A stretch of 64,000 nucleotides of DNA from the NCBI RefSeq assembly GCF_000717245.1, contig NZ_JNYQ01000001.1:1-64000 (forward strand), in the 5' to 3' direction. Positions 57,580 to 64,000 of the stretch are shown piece after piece. The stretch comes from Kitasatospora papulosa. GTDB taxonomy: Bacteria; Actinomycetota; Actinomycetes; Streptomycetales; Streptomycetaceae. Numbering within the stretch: the stretch's first letter is position 1; each line of letters begins with the position of its first letter. Position numbers and translations under genes: made by a program. Below the pieces are notes generated by a model that made no database searches, was not told where the DNA came from, and saw only the letters and a program-made list of their open reading frames with translations.

Positions 57580-58686
57580 GTGGCAGTCGTCGATATTTCC
57601 GAAGAGCTGAAGTCCCTCTCCTCGACCATGGGGTCGATCGAGGCCGTCCTGGACCTGGATGCGCTGAGGGTCGACATCGCCGCGCTCGAGGAGCAGGCGG
57701 CGGCGCCGTCCCTCTGGGACGACCCGGAGGCGGCGCAGAAGATCACCAGCAAGCTTTCGCACCTCCAGGCGGAGGTCCGCAAGACCGAGACCCTGCGGGG
57801 CCGCATCGACGACCTCGAGGTCCTCTTCGAGCTCGCCGAGGACGAGGGCGACGCCGACGCGCTCGCCGAGGCGGAGAGCGAGCTGGAGTCCGTCCGGAAG
57901 GCGCTGGACGAGATGGAGGTCCGCACGCTCCTCTCCGGCGAGTACGACGCGCGCGAGGCCCTCGTCACCATCCGCGCCGAGGCCGGTGGCGTCGACGCCG
58001 CCGACTTCGCCGAGAAGCTCCAGCGCATGTACCTCCGCTGGGCCGAGCGGCACAACTACAAGACCGAGGTCTACGAGACGGCGTACGCCGAAGAGGCCGG
58101 CATCAAGTCGACCACCTTCGCGGTCGAGGTCCCGTACGCCTACGGCACGCTCTCCGTCGAGCAGGGCACGCACCGGCTCGTCCGGATCTCCCCCTTCGAC
58201 AACCAGGGCCGTCGCCAGACGTCGTTCGCGGGTGTCGAGGTGCTGCCCGTGGTCGAGCAGACGGACCACGTCGAGATCGACGAGTCCGAGCTCCGCGTCG
58301 ACGTGTACCGCTCGTCGGGCCCCGGCGGCCAGGGCGTCAACACCACGGACTCCGCCGTCCGTCTGACCCACCTGCCCACCGGCATCGTCGTCTCCTGCCA
58401 GAACGAGCGCTCGCAGATCCAGAACAAGGCGTCCGCGATGAACGTCCTCCAGGCGAAGCTCCTCGAGCGCCGCCGCCAGGAGGAGCAGGCCAAGATGAAC
58501 GCGCTCAAGGGGGACGGCGGCAACTCCTGGGGCAACCAGATGCGTTCGTACGTCCTGCACCCGTACCAGATGGTCAAGGACCTGCGTACGGAGTTCGAGA
58601 TGGGCAACCCCGAAGCGGTCTTCAACGGCGAGATCGACGGCTTCGTCGAGGCCGGCATCCGCTGGCGCAAGCAGAACGAGAAGTAG
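57580..58686 (+). CDS. prfB: Peptide chain release factor 2
   Basis: A 368-residue RF2 that terminates translation at UGA and UAA. Stop-codon recognition tripeptide SPF is at residues 204-206, and the catalytic GGQ at 249-251 (RSSGPGGQGVNTTDSAVRL). An N-terminal coiled coil and the C-terminal domain with WGNQMRSYVLHPYQMVKDL follow the usual layout. The reading frame is continuous from the GTG, so the programmed +1 frameshift seen in E. coli prfB is absent. TACGCT (57568-57573) is 6 bases before the GTG, which suggests leaderless expression. A strong terminator follows. Confidence 0.97.
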   Translation: MAVVDISEELKSLSSTMGSIEAVLDLDALRVDIAALEEQAAAPSLWDDPEAAQKITSKLSHLQAEVRKTETLRGRIDDLEVLFELAEDEGDADALAEAESELESVRKALDEMEVRTLLSGEYDAREALVTIRAEAGGVDAADFAEKLQRMYLRWAERHNYKTEVYETAYAEEAGIKSTTFAVEVPYAYGTLSVEQGTHRLVRISPFDNQGRRQTSFAGVEVLPVVEQTDHVEIDESELRVDVYRSSGPGGQGVNTTDSAVRLTHLPTGIVVSCQNERSQIQNKASAMNVLQAKLLERRRQEEQAKMNALKGDGGNSWGNQMRSYVLHPYQMVKDLRTEFEMGNPEAVFNGEIDGFVEAGIRWRKQNEK

Positions 58687-58697
58687 CCTCAGCAGTG

Positions 58698-58745
58698 AAG
58701 AGGCCGGGCCCGGACAGAATGCTCTGTCCGGGCCCGGCCTCTTTT
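58698..58745 (+). terminator. prfB terminator
   Basis: A perfect 21-bp inverted repeat (58698-58718 with 58723-58743, loop ATGC) followed by T residues to 58745, just after the prfB stop. Confidence 0.93.
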
Positions 58746-58860
58746 CACCTCGACGCGTAGGCCCGGTAGTTGAGGGGGAGATGTGCCCGATGTGTCACAG
58801 TCGTGATTCCGAATAGCCGTCAAGAACCCCCATAGCGGCCTGTATGCCCTCGGAACGGCC

Positions 58861-58889
58861 TTGACGTGGCCCTTATCTCTGGACAGGGT
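58861..58889 (+). promoter_or_regulatory. Candidate promoter of the repeat surface-protein gene
   Basis: TTGACG at 58861-58866 and CAGGGT at 58884-58889 are separated by 17 bases. The 58746-59043 gap is relatively AT-rich at 58780-58900 and holds no gene. Transcription from here gives a leader of about 150 bases. GGGGGT lies about 10 bases before the ATG at 59044 as ribosome site. Confidence 0.45.
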
Positions 58890-59043
58890 GCTAGAGCAGC
58901 ACGCGTATGTCTGGGACAGGTGTGATCGGGGGCGGGCGGGATGACCACGTACGGCGTGGCCCTGCTGAGAAAGTGACCCCGCAGGGCCGAGGACCGCATA
59001 GGGCTGCTCCATGGACGAGATCAGCTACTGGGGGTAGCAACAG

Positions 59044-59931
59044 ATGACGAAGAAGACGCGAATCCGCGTCGCGCGTATAGCCGCTGGTGCGGTTATCGCC
59101 GCAGGTGCCTCGCTCACGGCCGCCGGTGCGGCCCAGGCCGCGGGCATCGTCAACATCGGTGTGGACACCGAAGAGGCCGCTGTCACGACCCAGGTCACCC
59201 TCGGTGAGGCCGGCGGCGTCGACGGCGGCGGCGAGAGCGGCATCGGTGGTGTCGACGGCGGTGCCGACGGCGGTACTGACGGCGGTACCGATGGCGGTAC
59301 TGACGGCGGTACCGATGGTGGGACCGACGGTGGGACCGACGGCGGCCTCATCGGCGGCCTCATCGGCGGTGCCGACGGTGGCACCGATGGCGGCACCGAT
59401 GGTGGTACTGACGGTGGCACCGATGGCGGCACTGACGGTGGCACCGACGGTGGTACCGATGGCGGTACTGACGGTGGCACCGACGGCGGGACCGATGGTG
59501 GCACCGATGGCGGCACTGACGGCGGTACCGACGGTGGTACCGACGGCGGTACTGACGGTGGCACCGATGGTGGTACCGATGGCGGTACCGATGGCGGCAC
59601 CGACGGCGGTACCGATGGCGGCACTGACGGTGGCACCGACGGTGGCACCGATGGCGGCACTGACGGTGGTACCGACGGTGGGACCGATGGCGGTACCGAC
59701 GGCGGATCCACTGGGTCGCCGGACCCCGTCTACCCGGACACCGACGACAACACCGACACGGACAGTGTCGGCAACCAGCCGGTCGAGCAGGGCAAGGGCA
59801 AGGACGAGCTCGCCGAGACCGGTGCGGCCGAGACCACGTTCCTGCTGCTCGGTGCTGCCACGATGATCGCCGGTGGCATCGGCTTCCGCCTCCTGCCGCG
59901 TCTGGTCGGCGGCGGTCGCACGGTCGCCTGA
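59044..59931 (+). CDS. Sortase-anchored surface protein with Thr-Asp-Gly-Gly repeats
   Basis: A 295-residue exported protein. A Sec signal peptide (KKTRIRVARI, hydrophobic core, AQA-A near residue 32) leads to a short stretch (IVNIGVDTEEAAVTTQVTLG). A Gly/Asp-rich region of 33 TDGG units is interrupted once by LIGGLIGGADGG. The sorting signal LAETG (256-260), a hydrophobic helix and a short Arg-containing tail follow. LAxTG is the motif used by class E sortases of Streptomyces, as in long chaplins, so the protein is probably linked to peptidoglycan. Every fourth residue of the repeat is acidic, so metal binding or a spacer role is possible. No enzymatic domain is visible. Confidence 0.87.
   Translation: MTKKTRIRVARIAAGAVIAAGASLTAAGAAQAAGIVNIGVDTEEAAVTTQVTLGEAGGVDGGGESGIGGVDGGADGGTDGGTDGGTDGGTDGGTDGGTDGGLIGGLIGGADGGTDGGTDGGTDGGTDGGTDGGTDGGTDGGTDGGTDGGTDGGTDGGTDGGTDGGTDGGTDGGTDGGTDGGTDGGTDGGTDGGTDGGTDGGTDGGTDGGTDGGTDGGTDGGSTGSPDPVYPDTDDNTDTDSVGNQPVEQGKGKDELAETGAAETTFLLLGAATMIAGGIGFRLLPRLVGGGRTVA
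59275..59706 (+). repeat. 12-bp minisatellite coding for TDGG
   Basis: Six 12-bp units at 59275-59346, then 36 bp coding for LIGG LIGG ADGG (59347-59382), then 27 units at 59383-59706. Consensus is ACY-GAY-GGY-GGY; differences are nearly all at third codon positions (GGC/GGT/GGG, GAC/GAT, ACC/ACT). The protein repeat is perfect, so it is kept by selection or by recent conversion. Copy number is likely to vary between strains. Confidence 0.95.
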
Positions 59932-59950
59932 CACCCGTAAGCGCATGTAG

Positions 59951-59989
59951 AAGGGCCCTGGAGAGCCTTTACGGCCTTCCAGGGCCCTT
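59951..59989. terminator. Terminator after the repeat protein gene
   Basis: AAGGGCCCTGGA (59951-59962) pairs perfectly with TCCAGGGCCCTT (59978-59989) around a 15-base loop, 19 bases after the stop. It also lies beyond the end of the minus-strand gene at 60064. Confidence 0.8.
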
Positions 59990-60063
59990 ATGCGTACCGA
60001 GCCGCTCCTGCGGCCGTACGCGCACGTTTCAGCCCCGCCGGGTGGTGAGGTGCGGCCGTCGCC

Positions 60064-60255
60064 TCAGATGGCCTGGTGCGCCAGCAGCGCGAGCGCGGCC
60101 ACGAGGATCACCATCAGCGCGACGAGCATCGCGGGATTGAGCCCGGCGAAGGGCCCCTGCTCCTGCATCCGCTCCCGGCTCGCCCGGCAGACACGGCAAC
60201 GGCCCTCGTTCACGGGCGCCGCGCAGTTCGCGCACACCAGTCGGTCGTAGGTCAT
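60064..60255 (-). CDS. Small zinc-ribbon membrane protein
   Basis: A 63-residue protein. Two Cys pairs, CANC (8-11) and CRVC (20-23), form a likely zinc ribbon (LVCANCAAPVNEGRCRVCRA). One hydrophobic helix covers about residues 39-59 (NPAMLVALMVILVAALALLA). It is probably a tail-anchored cytoplasmic zinc ribbon. ATG at 60255 has GGAGGA 7 bases upstream (minus strand), a strong ribosome site; a longer upstream frame to 60486 lacks support. It is divergent from ftsE across 258 bp. Function unknown; no close family is recognised with certainty. Confidence 0.75.
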   Translation of the reverse strand: MTYDRLVCANCAAPVNEGRCRVCRASRERMQEQGPFAGLNPAMLVALMVILVAALALLAHQAI

Positions 60256-60513
60256 GCGCAGTCCTCCTCCCGCGCGGCGGGAGCCGCATCCACGTTCTCT
60301 CCGCACAACGCTCCGGGAAACGCAACTGTTCCCCTCCCACTGTGCCAGCTCGGACGGGTTTCGGCGCGGCCCGCCGGACAAGGTCCGGCACGCCCCGTTT
60401 CGTTCCATGTCGCTTTCCGTCACAAATCCCTCATCGACGGACGCCGACTGCGCGCGCTCACCCGGTTCGCGTATGGTCACGCTCACCTACCCCCGGCCGA
60501 CCGTGGTGCATCC

Positions 60514-61203
60514 GTGATCCGATTCGACAACGTCTCCAAGACCTACCCGAAGCAGAGCCGTCCAGCTCTCCGGGACGTCTCACTCGACATCGAGAAGGGC
60601 GAGTTCGTCTTCCTGGTGGGCTCCTCCGGCTCCGGCAAGTCCACCTTCATGCGGCTCATCCTCCGTGAGGAGCGCGCCAGTCAGGGCATGGTCCACGTGC
60701 TCGGCAAGGACCTGGCGCGGCTGTCCAACTGGAAGGTGCCGCAGATGCGCCGCCAGCTGGGCACCGTCTTCCAGGACTTCCGCCTCCTCCCCAACAAGAC
60801 CGTGGCCGAGAACGTGGCCTTCGCGCAGGAGGTCATCGGCAAACCCCGCGGCGAGATCCGCAAGGCCGTGCCCCAGGTGCTCGACCTCGTGGGTCTCGGG
60901 GGCAAGGAGGACCGCATGCCCGGCGAGCTCTCCGGTGGTGAGCAGCAACGTGTCGCGATCGCGCGGGCGTTCGTCAACCGCCCCATGCTGCTGATCGCGG
61001 ACGAGCCGACCGGAAACCTCGACCCGCAGACCTCCGTGGGCATCATGAAGCTGCTGGACCGGATCAACCGGACCGGCACCACCGTGATCATGGCGACCCA
61101 CGACCAGAACATCGTCGACCAGATGCGCAAGCGCGTCATCGAGCTCGAACAGGGCCGCCTCGTGCGTGACCAGGCGCGCGGCGTCTACGGCTACCAGCAC
61201 TGA
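60514..61203 (+). CDS. ftsE: Cell division ATP-binding protein FtsE
   Basis: A 229-residue ABC ATPase. Walker A is GSSGSGKST (36-44), Q-loop VFQDFRLL, signature LSGGEQQR, Walker B LLIADEPTGNLD and switch His in MATHDQNIV. With FtsX it forms the membrane complex that controls peptidoglycan hydrolases during division or growth. GTG at 60514 starts the conserved MIRFDNVSKTYP; the frame upstream is non-coding. A -10-like TATGGT lies at 60472-60477. ftsX follows after 70 bases. Confidence 0.97.
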   Translation: MIRFDNVSKTYPKQSRPALRDVSLDIEKGEFVFLVGSSGSGKSTFMRLILREERASQGMVHVLGKDLARLSNWKVPQMRRQLGTVFQDFRLLPNKTVAENVAFAQEVIGKPRGEIRKAVPQVLDLVGLGGKEDRMPGELSGGEQQRVAIARAFVNRPMLLIADEPTGNLDPQTSVGIMKLLDRINRTGTTVIMATHDQNIVDQMRKRVIELEQGRLVRDQARGVYGYQH

Positions 61204-61273
61204 GAAGGGCCGGCGGCCCGGCCCGCCGGCCCCTCCGAGCCCCTGCACGAGCATCGAGTACTGAAAGGACGCC

Positions 61274-62194
61274 ATGCGCGCCCAGTTCGTCCTGTCGGAG
61301 ATCGGCGTCGGTCTTCGTCGTAACCTCACGATGACCTTCGCGGTCGTGGTCTCCGTCGCCCTCTCGCTCGCCCTGTTCGGCGGTGCGCTGTTGATGCGCG
61401 AGCAGGTCAGCTCGATGAAGACCTACTGGTACGACAAGGTCAACGTCTCGATCTTCCTCTGCAACAAGAACGACGCCAAGGACGTGCCCAAGTGCGCCAA
61501 GGGCGCCGTCACGGCGGAGCAGAAGAAGGAGATCAAGGCCGACCTCGAGAAGATGGAGGCCGTCCAGAAGCCGGTCCTCTTCGAGAACGTCGACGAGGCG
61601 TACAAGCACTACCAGGAGCAGTTCGGCGACTCGCCGATGGCCGGCAACATCACGCCGGACCAGATGCAGGAGTCGTTCCGGGTCAAGCTGAAGGACCCGC
61701 AGAAGTACAAGGTCGTCGCGACGGCCTTCGCCGGCCGTGACGGCGTGCAGTCCGTCCAGGACCAGCGGAGCATCCTCGACAACCTCTTCGGGCTGATGAA
61801 CGGCATGAACGTGGCCGCGATCTTCCTGATGGGGCTGATGCTGGTCATCGCGCTGATGCTGATCGTGAACACCGTCCGCGTCTCGGCGTTCAGCCGGAGA
61901 CGGGAGACGGGCATCATGCGGCTGGTGGGAGCCTCGGGCTTCTACATCCAGATGCCGTTCATCATGGAGGCCGCGTTCGCCGGCCTGATCGGCGGACTGC
62001 TCGCCTGCGTGATCCTGATAGCGGCCAGGTACTTCCTGATCGACGGCGGACTCGCCCTCCAGGAGAAGCTGAACCTGATCGACTTCATCGGCTGGGACGC
62101 GGTGCTCACGAAGCTTCCGCTGGTCATCGCGATCGGGCTGCTGATGCCCGCCGTTGCCGCCCTCTTCGCGTTGCGCAAGTACCTCAAGGTGTGA
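61274..62194 (+). CDS. ftsX: Cell division protein FtsX
   Basis: A 306-residue four-helix membrane protein, partner of FtsE. A short cytoplasmic N-terminus (FVLSEIGVGLRRNLTMTFAV), helix 1 (about 18-42), an extracellular domain of about 125 residues with two cysteines (FLCNKNDAKDVPKCAKG), then helices near 177-200, 228-252 and 276-296. The cytoplasmic loop SAFSRRRETGIMRLVGASGF is the conserved FtsX signature. The extracellular part activates NlpC/P60-type hydrolases in other actinobacteria. Start ATG with GAAAGGA upstream. Its stop overlaps the upstream extension of the next frame, but that gene probably starts at 62263. Confidence 0.96.
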   Translation: MRAQFVLSEIGVGLRRNLTMTFAVVVSVALSLALFGGALLMREQVSSMKTYWYDKVNVSIFLCNKNDAKDVPKCAKGAVTAEQKKEIKADLEKMEAVQKPVLFENVDEAYKHYQEQFGDSPMAGNITPDQMQESFRVKLKDPQKYKVVATAFAGRDGVQSVQDQRSILDNLFGLMNGMNVAAIFLMGLMLVIALMLIVNTVRVSAFSRRRETGIMRLVGASGFYIQMPFIMEAAFAGLIGGLLACVILIAARYFLIDGGLALQEKLNLIDFIGWDAVLTKLPLVIAIGLLMPAVAALFALRKYLKV

Positions 62195-62249
62195 CGAGCG
62201 CCCCGTACCGCATGCGGCGAACGCGCCGTGTGCGGACGGGGCGTTGTCC

Positions 62250-62255
62250 TACACT
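62250..62255 (+). promoter_or_regulatory. -10 hexamer of a likely leaderless promoter
   Basis: TACACT lies 7 bases before the ATG at 62263. No ribosome site precedes that ATG. This favours a separate leaderless transcript for the S41 peptidase gene and supports 62263 over the longer start at 62191. No clear -35 is visible. Confidence 0.45.
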
Positions 62256-62262
62256 CGGCCAC

Positions 62263-63450
62263 ATGCCGGGCCATACGCACCATTTGAAACCCCGCGGGAT
62301 CTACCGCGGGGCGGCCCTGACGTTGGTGTTCGCGAGCGTGCTGGCCACGGCCGCGGCCACCGGGTCACTGCCCCGTGAGGACGACGCGGGCACGGAGATA
62401 AGGACACGCGCGGTGTCCTCCACGGTCGGCCCCGTGGACCGTGAGGAGATCGCGGACGCGGCCGCGGACGCGGAGGCCGACGGGAAGTCCGGTACGGACG
62501 CCGCCGAGGAGGTCGTCAGCCGCAGCGGGGACCGCTGGGGCGCGGTGTACGACGAGCGGGAGTACGAGGAGTTCGAGCAGGCCCTCGACGGTTCGTACAC
62601 CGGGGTGGGTGTCTCCGCCCGCCGCTCGGCCCGCGGCGACGTCGCCGTGACCGAGGTCCAGGCCGGCGGGCCGGCGGACCGGGCCGGGGTGCGCAAGGGA
62701 GACCTGCTGCGCACCGTGGACGGCCGTCCGGTCGAGAAGCGCCCCGTCGCCGAGGTGGTCGCGCTGCTGCGCGGCGACCGCACGAAGGCGGCCGAGGGCT
62801 CCTCGGTCGTCCTCGGGCTCGGCCGCGGCGGCCACACCTGGACCACGACCCTGCGCAGGGCCCGGCTCAGCACCGACCCGGTGAGCGTCCGCCGACTCGG
62901 TCAGGGGCCCTCCTCCGCCGTACTGATCAAGGTGGACGCGTTCACCAAGGGCGCGGGCACCGCGGTCCGTGACGCCGTGGACGAGGTGCCCGGGGACGCG
63001 GGAATCCTGCTGGACCTCCGGGCCAACTCGGGCGGGCTGGTCACCGAGGCCGTCACCGCCTCCTCCGCCTTCCTGGACGGCGGCCTCGTCGCCACCTACG
63101 ACGTCCACGGGGAGCAGCACGCCCTCTACGCCGAGCCCGGCGGGGACACCGACCGGCCGGTGGTCGTCCTGGTGGACGGCGGCACGATGAGCGCCGCCGA
63201 ACTGCTGACGGGCGCGCTGCAGGACCGCGGGCGGGCGGTGACCGTCGGATCGCGCACCTTCGGCAAGGGATCCGTGCAGATGCCCAGCAAGCTTCCCGGC
63301 GGCTCGGTGGCCGAGCTGACCGTCGGGCACTACCGCACACCGGCGGGCCGCAGCGTCGAGGGAAGCGGCATCACGCCGGACGTCGGGGCGGGTCCGGAGG
63401 CCCAGCAGCGGGGCGAGACGGTATTGAGTGGCCTCGGGGGTGGGTCGTAG
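62263..63450 (+). CDS. S41-family C-terminal processing peptidase
   Basis: A 395-residue exported protease of the CtpA/Prc type. N-terminal membrane helix (about 16-36), then a linker, and a PDZ domain (about 105-190: GVGVSARRSARGDVAVTEVQ, GVRKGDLLRTVDGRPV). The S41 catalytic domain has LDLRANSGGLVTEAV, nucleophile Ser310 in GGTMSAAELL and general base Lys335 in TFGKGSVQ. It ends with the usual GRSVEGSGITPDV. It probably trims secreted or membrane proteins outside the membrane. It sits between ftsX and smpB as in other Streptomyces. Confidence 0.92.
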   Translation: MPGHTHHLKPRGIYRGAALTLVFASVLATAAATGSLPREDDAGTEIRTRAVSSTVGPVDREEIADAAADAEADGKSGTDAAEEVVSRSGDRWGAVYDEREYEEFEQALDGSYTGVGVSARRSARGDVAVTEVQAGGPADRAGVRKGDLLRTVDGRPVEKRPVAEVVALLRGDRTKAAEGSSVVLGLGRGGHTWTTTLRRARLSTDPVSVRRLGQGPSSAVLIKVDAFTKGAGTAVRDAVDEVPGDAGILLDLRANSGGLVTEAVTASSAFLDGGLVATYDVHGEQHALYAEPGGDTDRPVVVLVDGGTMSAAELLTGALQDRGRAVTVGSRTFGKGSVQMPSKLPGGSVAELTVGHYRTPAGRSVEGSGITPDVGAGPEAQQRGETVLSGLGGGS

Positions 63451-63468
63451 TGCGAAAATGACCGCACT

Positions 63469-63957
63469 ATGGCCAAGGAAAAAGACACCGGGCGCAAGAT
63501 GATTGCGCAGAACAAGAAGGCGCGGCACGACTACCACGTCCTCGACACCTACGAGTGCGGTCTCGTACTGATGGGTACCGAGGTCAAGTCGCTGCGGATG
63601 GGCAGGGCGTCGCTGGTCGACGGCTTCGTCCAGATCGACGACGGCGAGGCGTGGCTGCACAACGTCCACGTCCCGGAGTACGTGCAGGGCACCTGGACCA
63701 ACCACTCGGCGAAGCGCAAGAGGAAGCTGCTCCTGCACCGGGCCGAGATCGACAAGCTCCGGTCCAAGTCGCAGGAGACGGGACACACGATCGTGCCGCT
63801 CGCGCTGTACTTCAAGGACAGCCGCGTCAAGGTCGAGATCGCGCTCGCGAAGGGCAAGAAGGAGTACGACAAGCGTCAGACGCTGCGTGAGAAGCAGGAC
63901 ACGCGGGAGACGAACCGCGCCATCTCGGCGGCCCGCCGGCGCCAGCGCAGCGCGTAG
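63469..63957 (+). CDS. smpB: SsrA-binding protein SmpB
   Basis: A 162-residue SmpB, which carries tmRNA to stalled ribosomes for trans-translation. Core blocks: IAQNKKARHDYHVLDTYECG, GLVLMGTEVKSLRMGRASL, DGEAWLHNVHVPEY, then the basic C-terminal tail KKEYDKRQTLREKQDTRETN that folds into the mRNA channel. The ATG lies 18 bases after the peptidase stop, inside a small hairpin (63448-63454 with 63463-63469) that pairs the stop of one gene with the start of the other. The ssrA gene is not in the window. Confidence 0.97.
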   Translation: MAKEKDTGRKMIAQNKKARHDYHVLDTYECGLVLMGTEVKSLRMGRASLVDGFVQIDDGEAWLHNVHVPEYVQGTWTNHSAKRKRKLLLHRAEIDKLRSKSQETGHTIVPLALYFKDSRVKVEIALAKGKKEYDKRQTLREKQDTRETNRAISAARRRQRSA

Positions 63958-63967
63958 CCGCCACCGT

Positions 63968-63987
63968 TCCGGGGCCCGCGCCCCGGA
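63968..63987 (+). terminator. Hairpin after smpB
   Basis: TCCGGGGC (63968-63975) pairs with GCCCCGGA (63980-63987), loop CCGC, 10 bases past the stop. The window ends 13 bases later, so a T tract cannot be judged. Confidence 0.5.
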
Positions 63988-64000
63988 GCCGCCGGAATAC

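Noticed and set aside
57580..57700. Programmed frameshift in prfB
   Set aside because: The frame is continuous from the GTG with no internal UGA slip site near codon 26.
59275..59706. CRISPR-like regular repeats
   Set aside because: The units are 12 bp, contiguous, without spacers and in frame inside a gene; there are no cas genes.
59025..59711. Minus-strand frame of perfect Pro-Pro-Ser-Val repeats and other frames across the minisatellite
   Set aside because: These are mechanical translations of the 12-bp repeat. Only the plus-strand TDGG frame has a signal peptide, sorting signal and ribosome site.

Overview
The window is high-GC chromosomal DNA from a Streptomyces or a very close relative. 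Three things show this. The first bases are the 3' end of a 5S rRNA. The conserved gene order is that of the Streptomyces core chromosome (mtnA-mtrA-mtrB-lpqB-comF-hpf, secA, a large NAD-glutamate dehydrogenase, pkaA-pkaB-prfB, ftsE-ftsX-ctp-smpB). GTG and TTG starts are frequent, and coding frames are dense and rich in G+C at third codon positions.

Region 1 (1-16.2 kb). A five-gene minus-strand operon (membrane protein, DUF4129, DUF4350, MoxR ATPase, DUF58) is translationally coupled almost throughout. Facing it are mtnA and the coupled mtrA-mtrB-lpqB signalling operon. Next comes a ComF-type phosphoribosyltransferase gene with two perfect DnaA boxes in front. Between comF and hpf lies a 265-bp non-coding interval that folds into several hairpins and has a 7-bp loop-to-upstream pseudoknot; its position fits the raiA-motif RNA. 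An orphan NarL-type regulator and a minus-strand pair (GNAT, AlkZ/YcaQ-like) close the region.

Region 2 (16.4-26.9 kb). Housekeeping genes: secA, an Rv3235-family gene, a DUF6912 gene, a HAD hydrolase and a 1673-residue NAD-glutamate dehydrogenase.

Region 3 (27-46.6 kb). A wall-glycopolymer locus: an ABC-2 exporter pair, a divergent TetR regulator with a shared promoter/operator region, five large proteins joining a GT2-like domain to a CDP-glycerol glycerophosphotransferase (TagF-like) domain, a GT4 glycosyltransferase and two methyltransferases. Several TagF and GT2 motifs have diverged. This is the most distinctive gene cluster of the window.

Region 4 (46.8-64 kb). A sugar ABC transporter operon without an ATPase gene; one permease carries a roughly 170-residue extracytoplasmic insertion. 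Then a large FHA/FtsK-like protein divergent from the pkaA-pkaB kinases, prfB, a sortase-type (LAETG) surface protein containing 33 Thr-Asp-Gly-Gly repeats, a small zinc-ribbon membrane protein, and ftsE-ftsX-ctp-smpB.

Strong intrinsic terminators separate most transcription units. Several starts (28831, 33000, 57580, 62263, 20740) have a -10-like hexamer 6-8 bases upstream, which suggests leaderless mRNAs. All function calls come from reading motifs and gene order; no database search was run.
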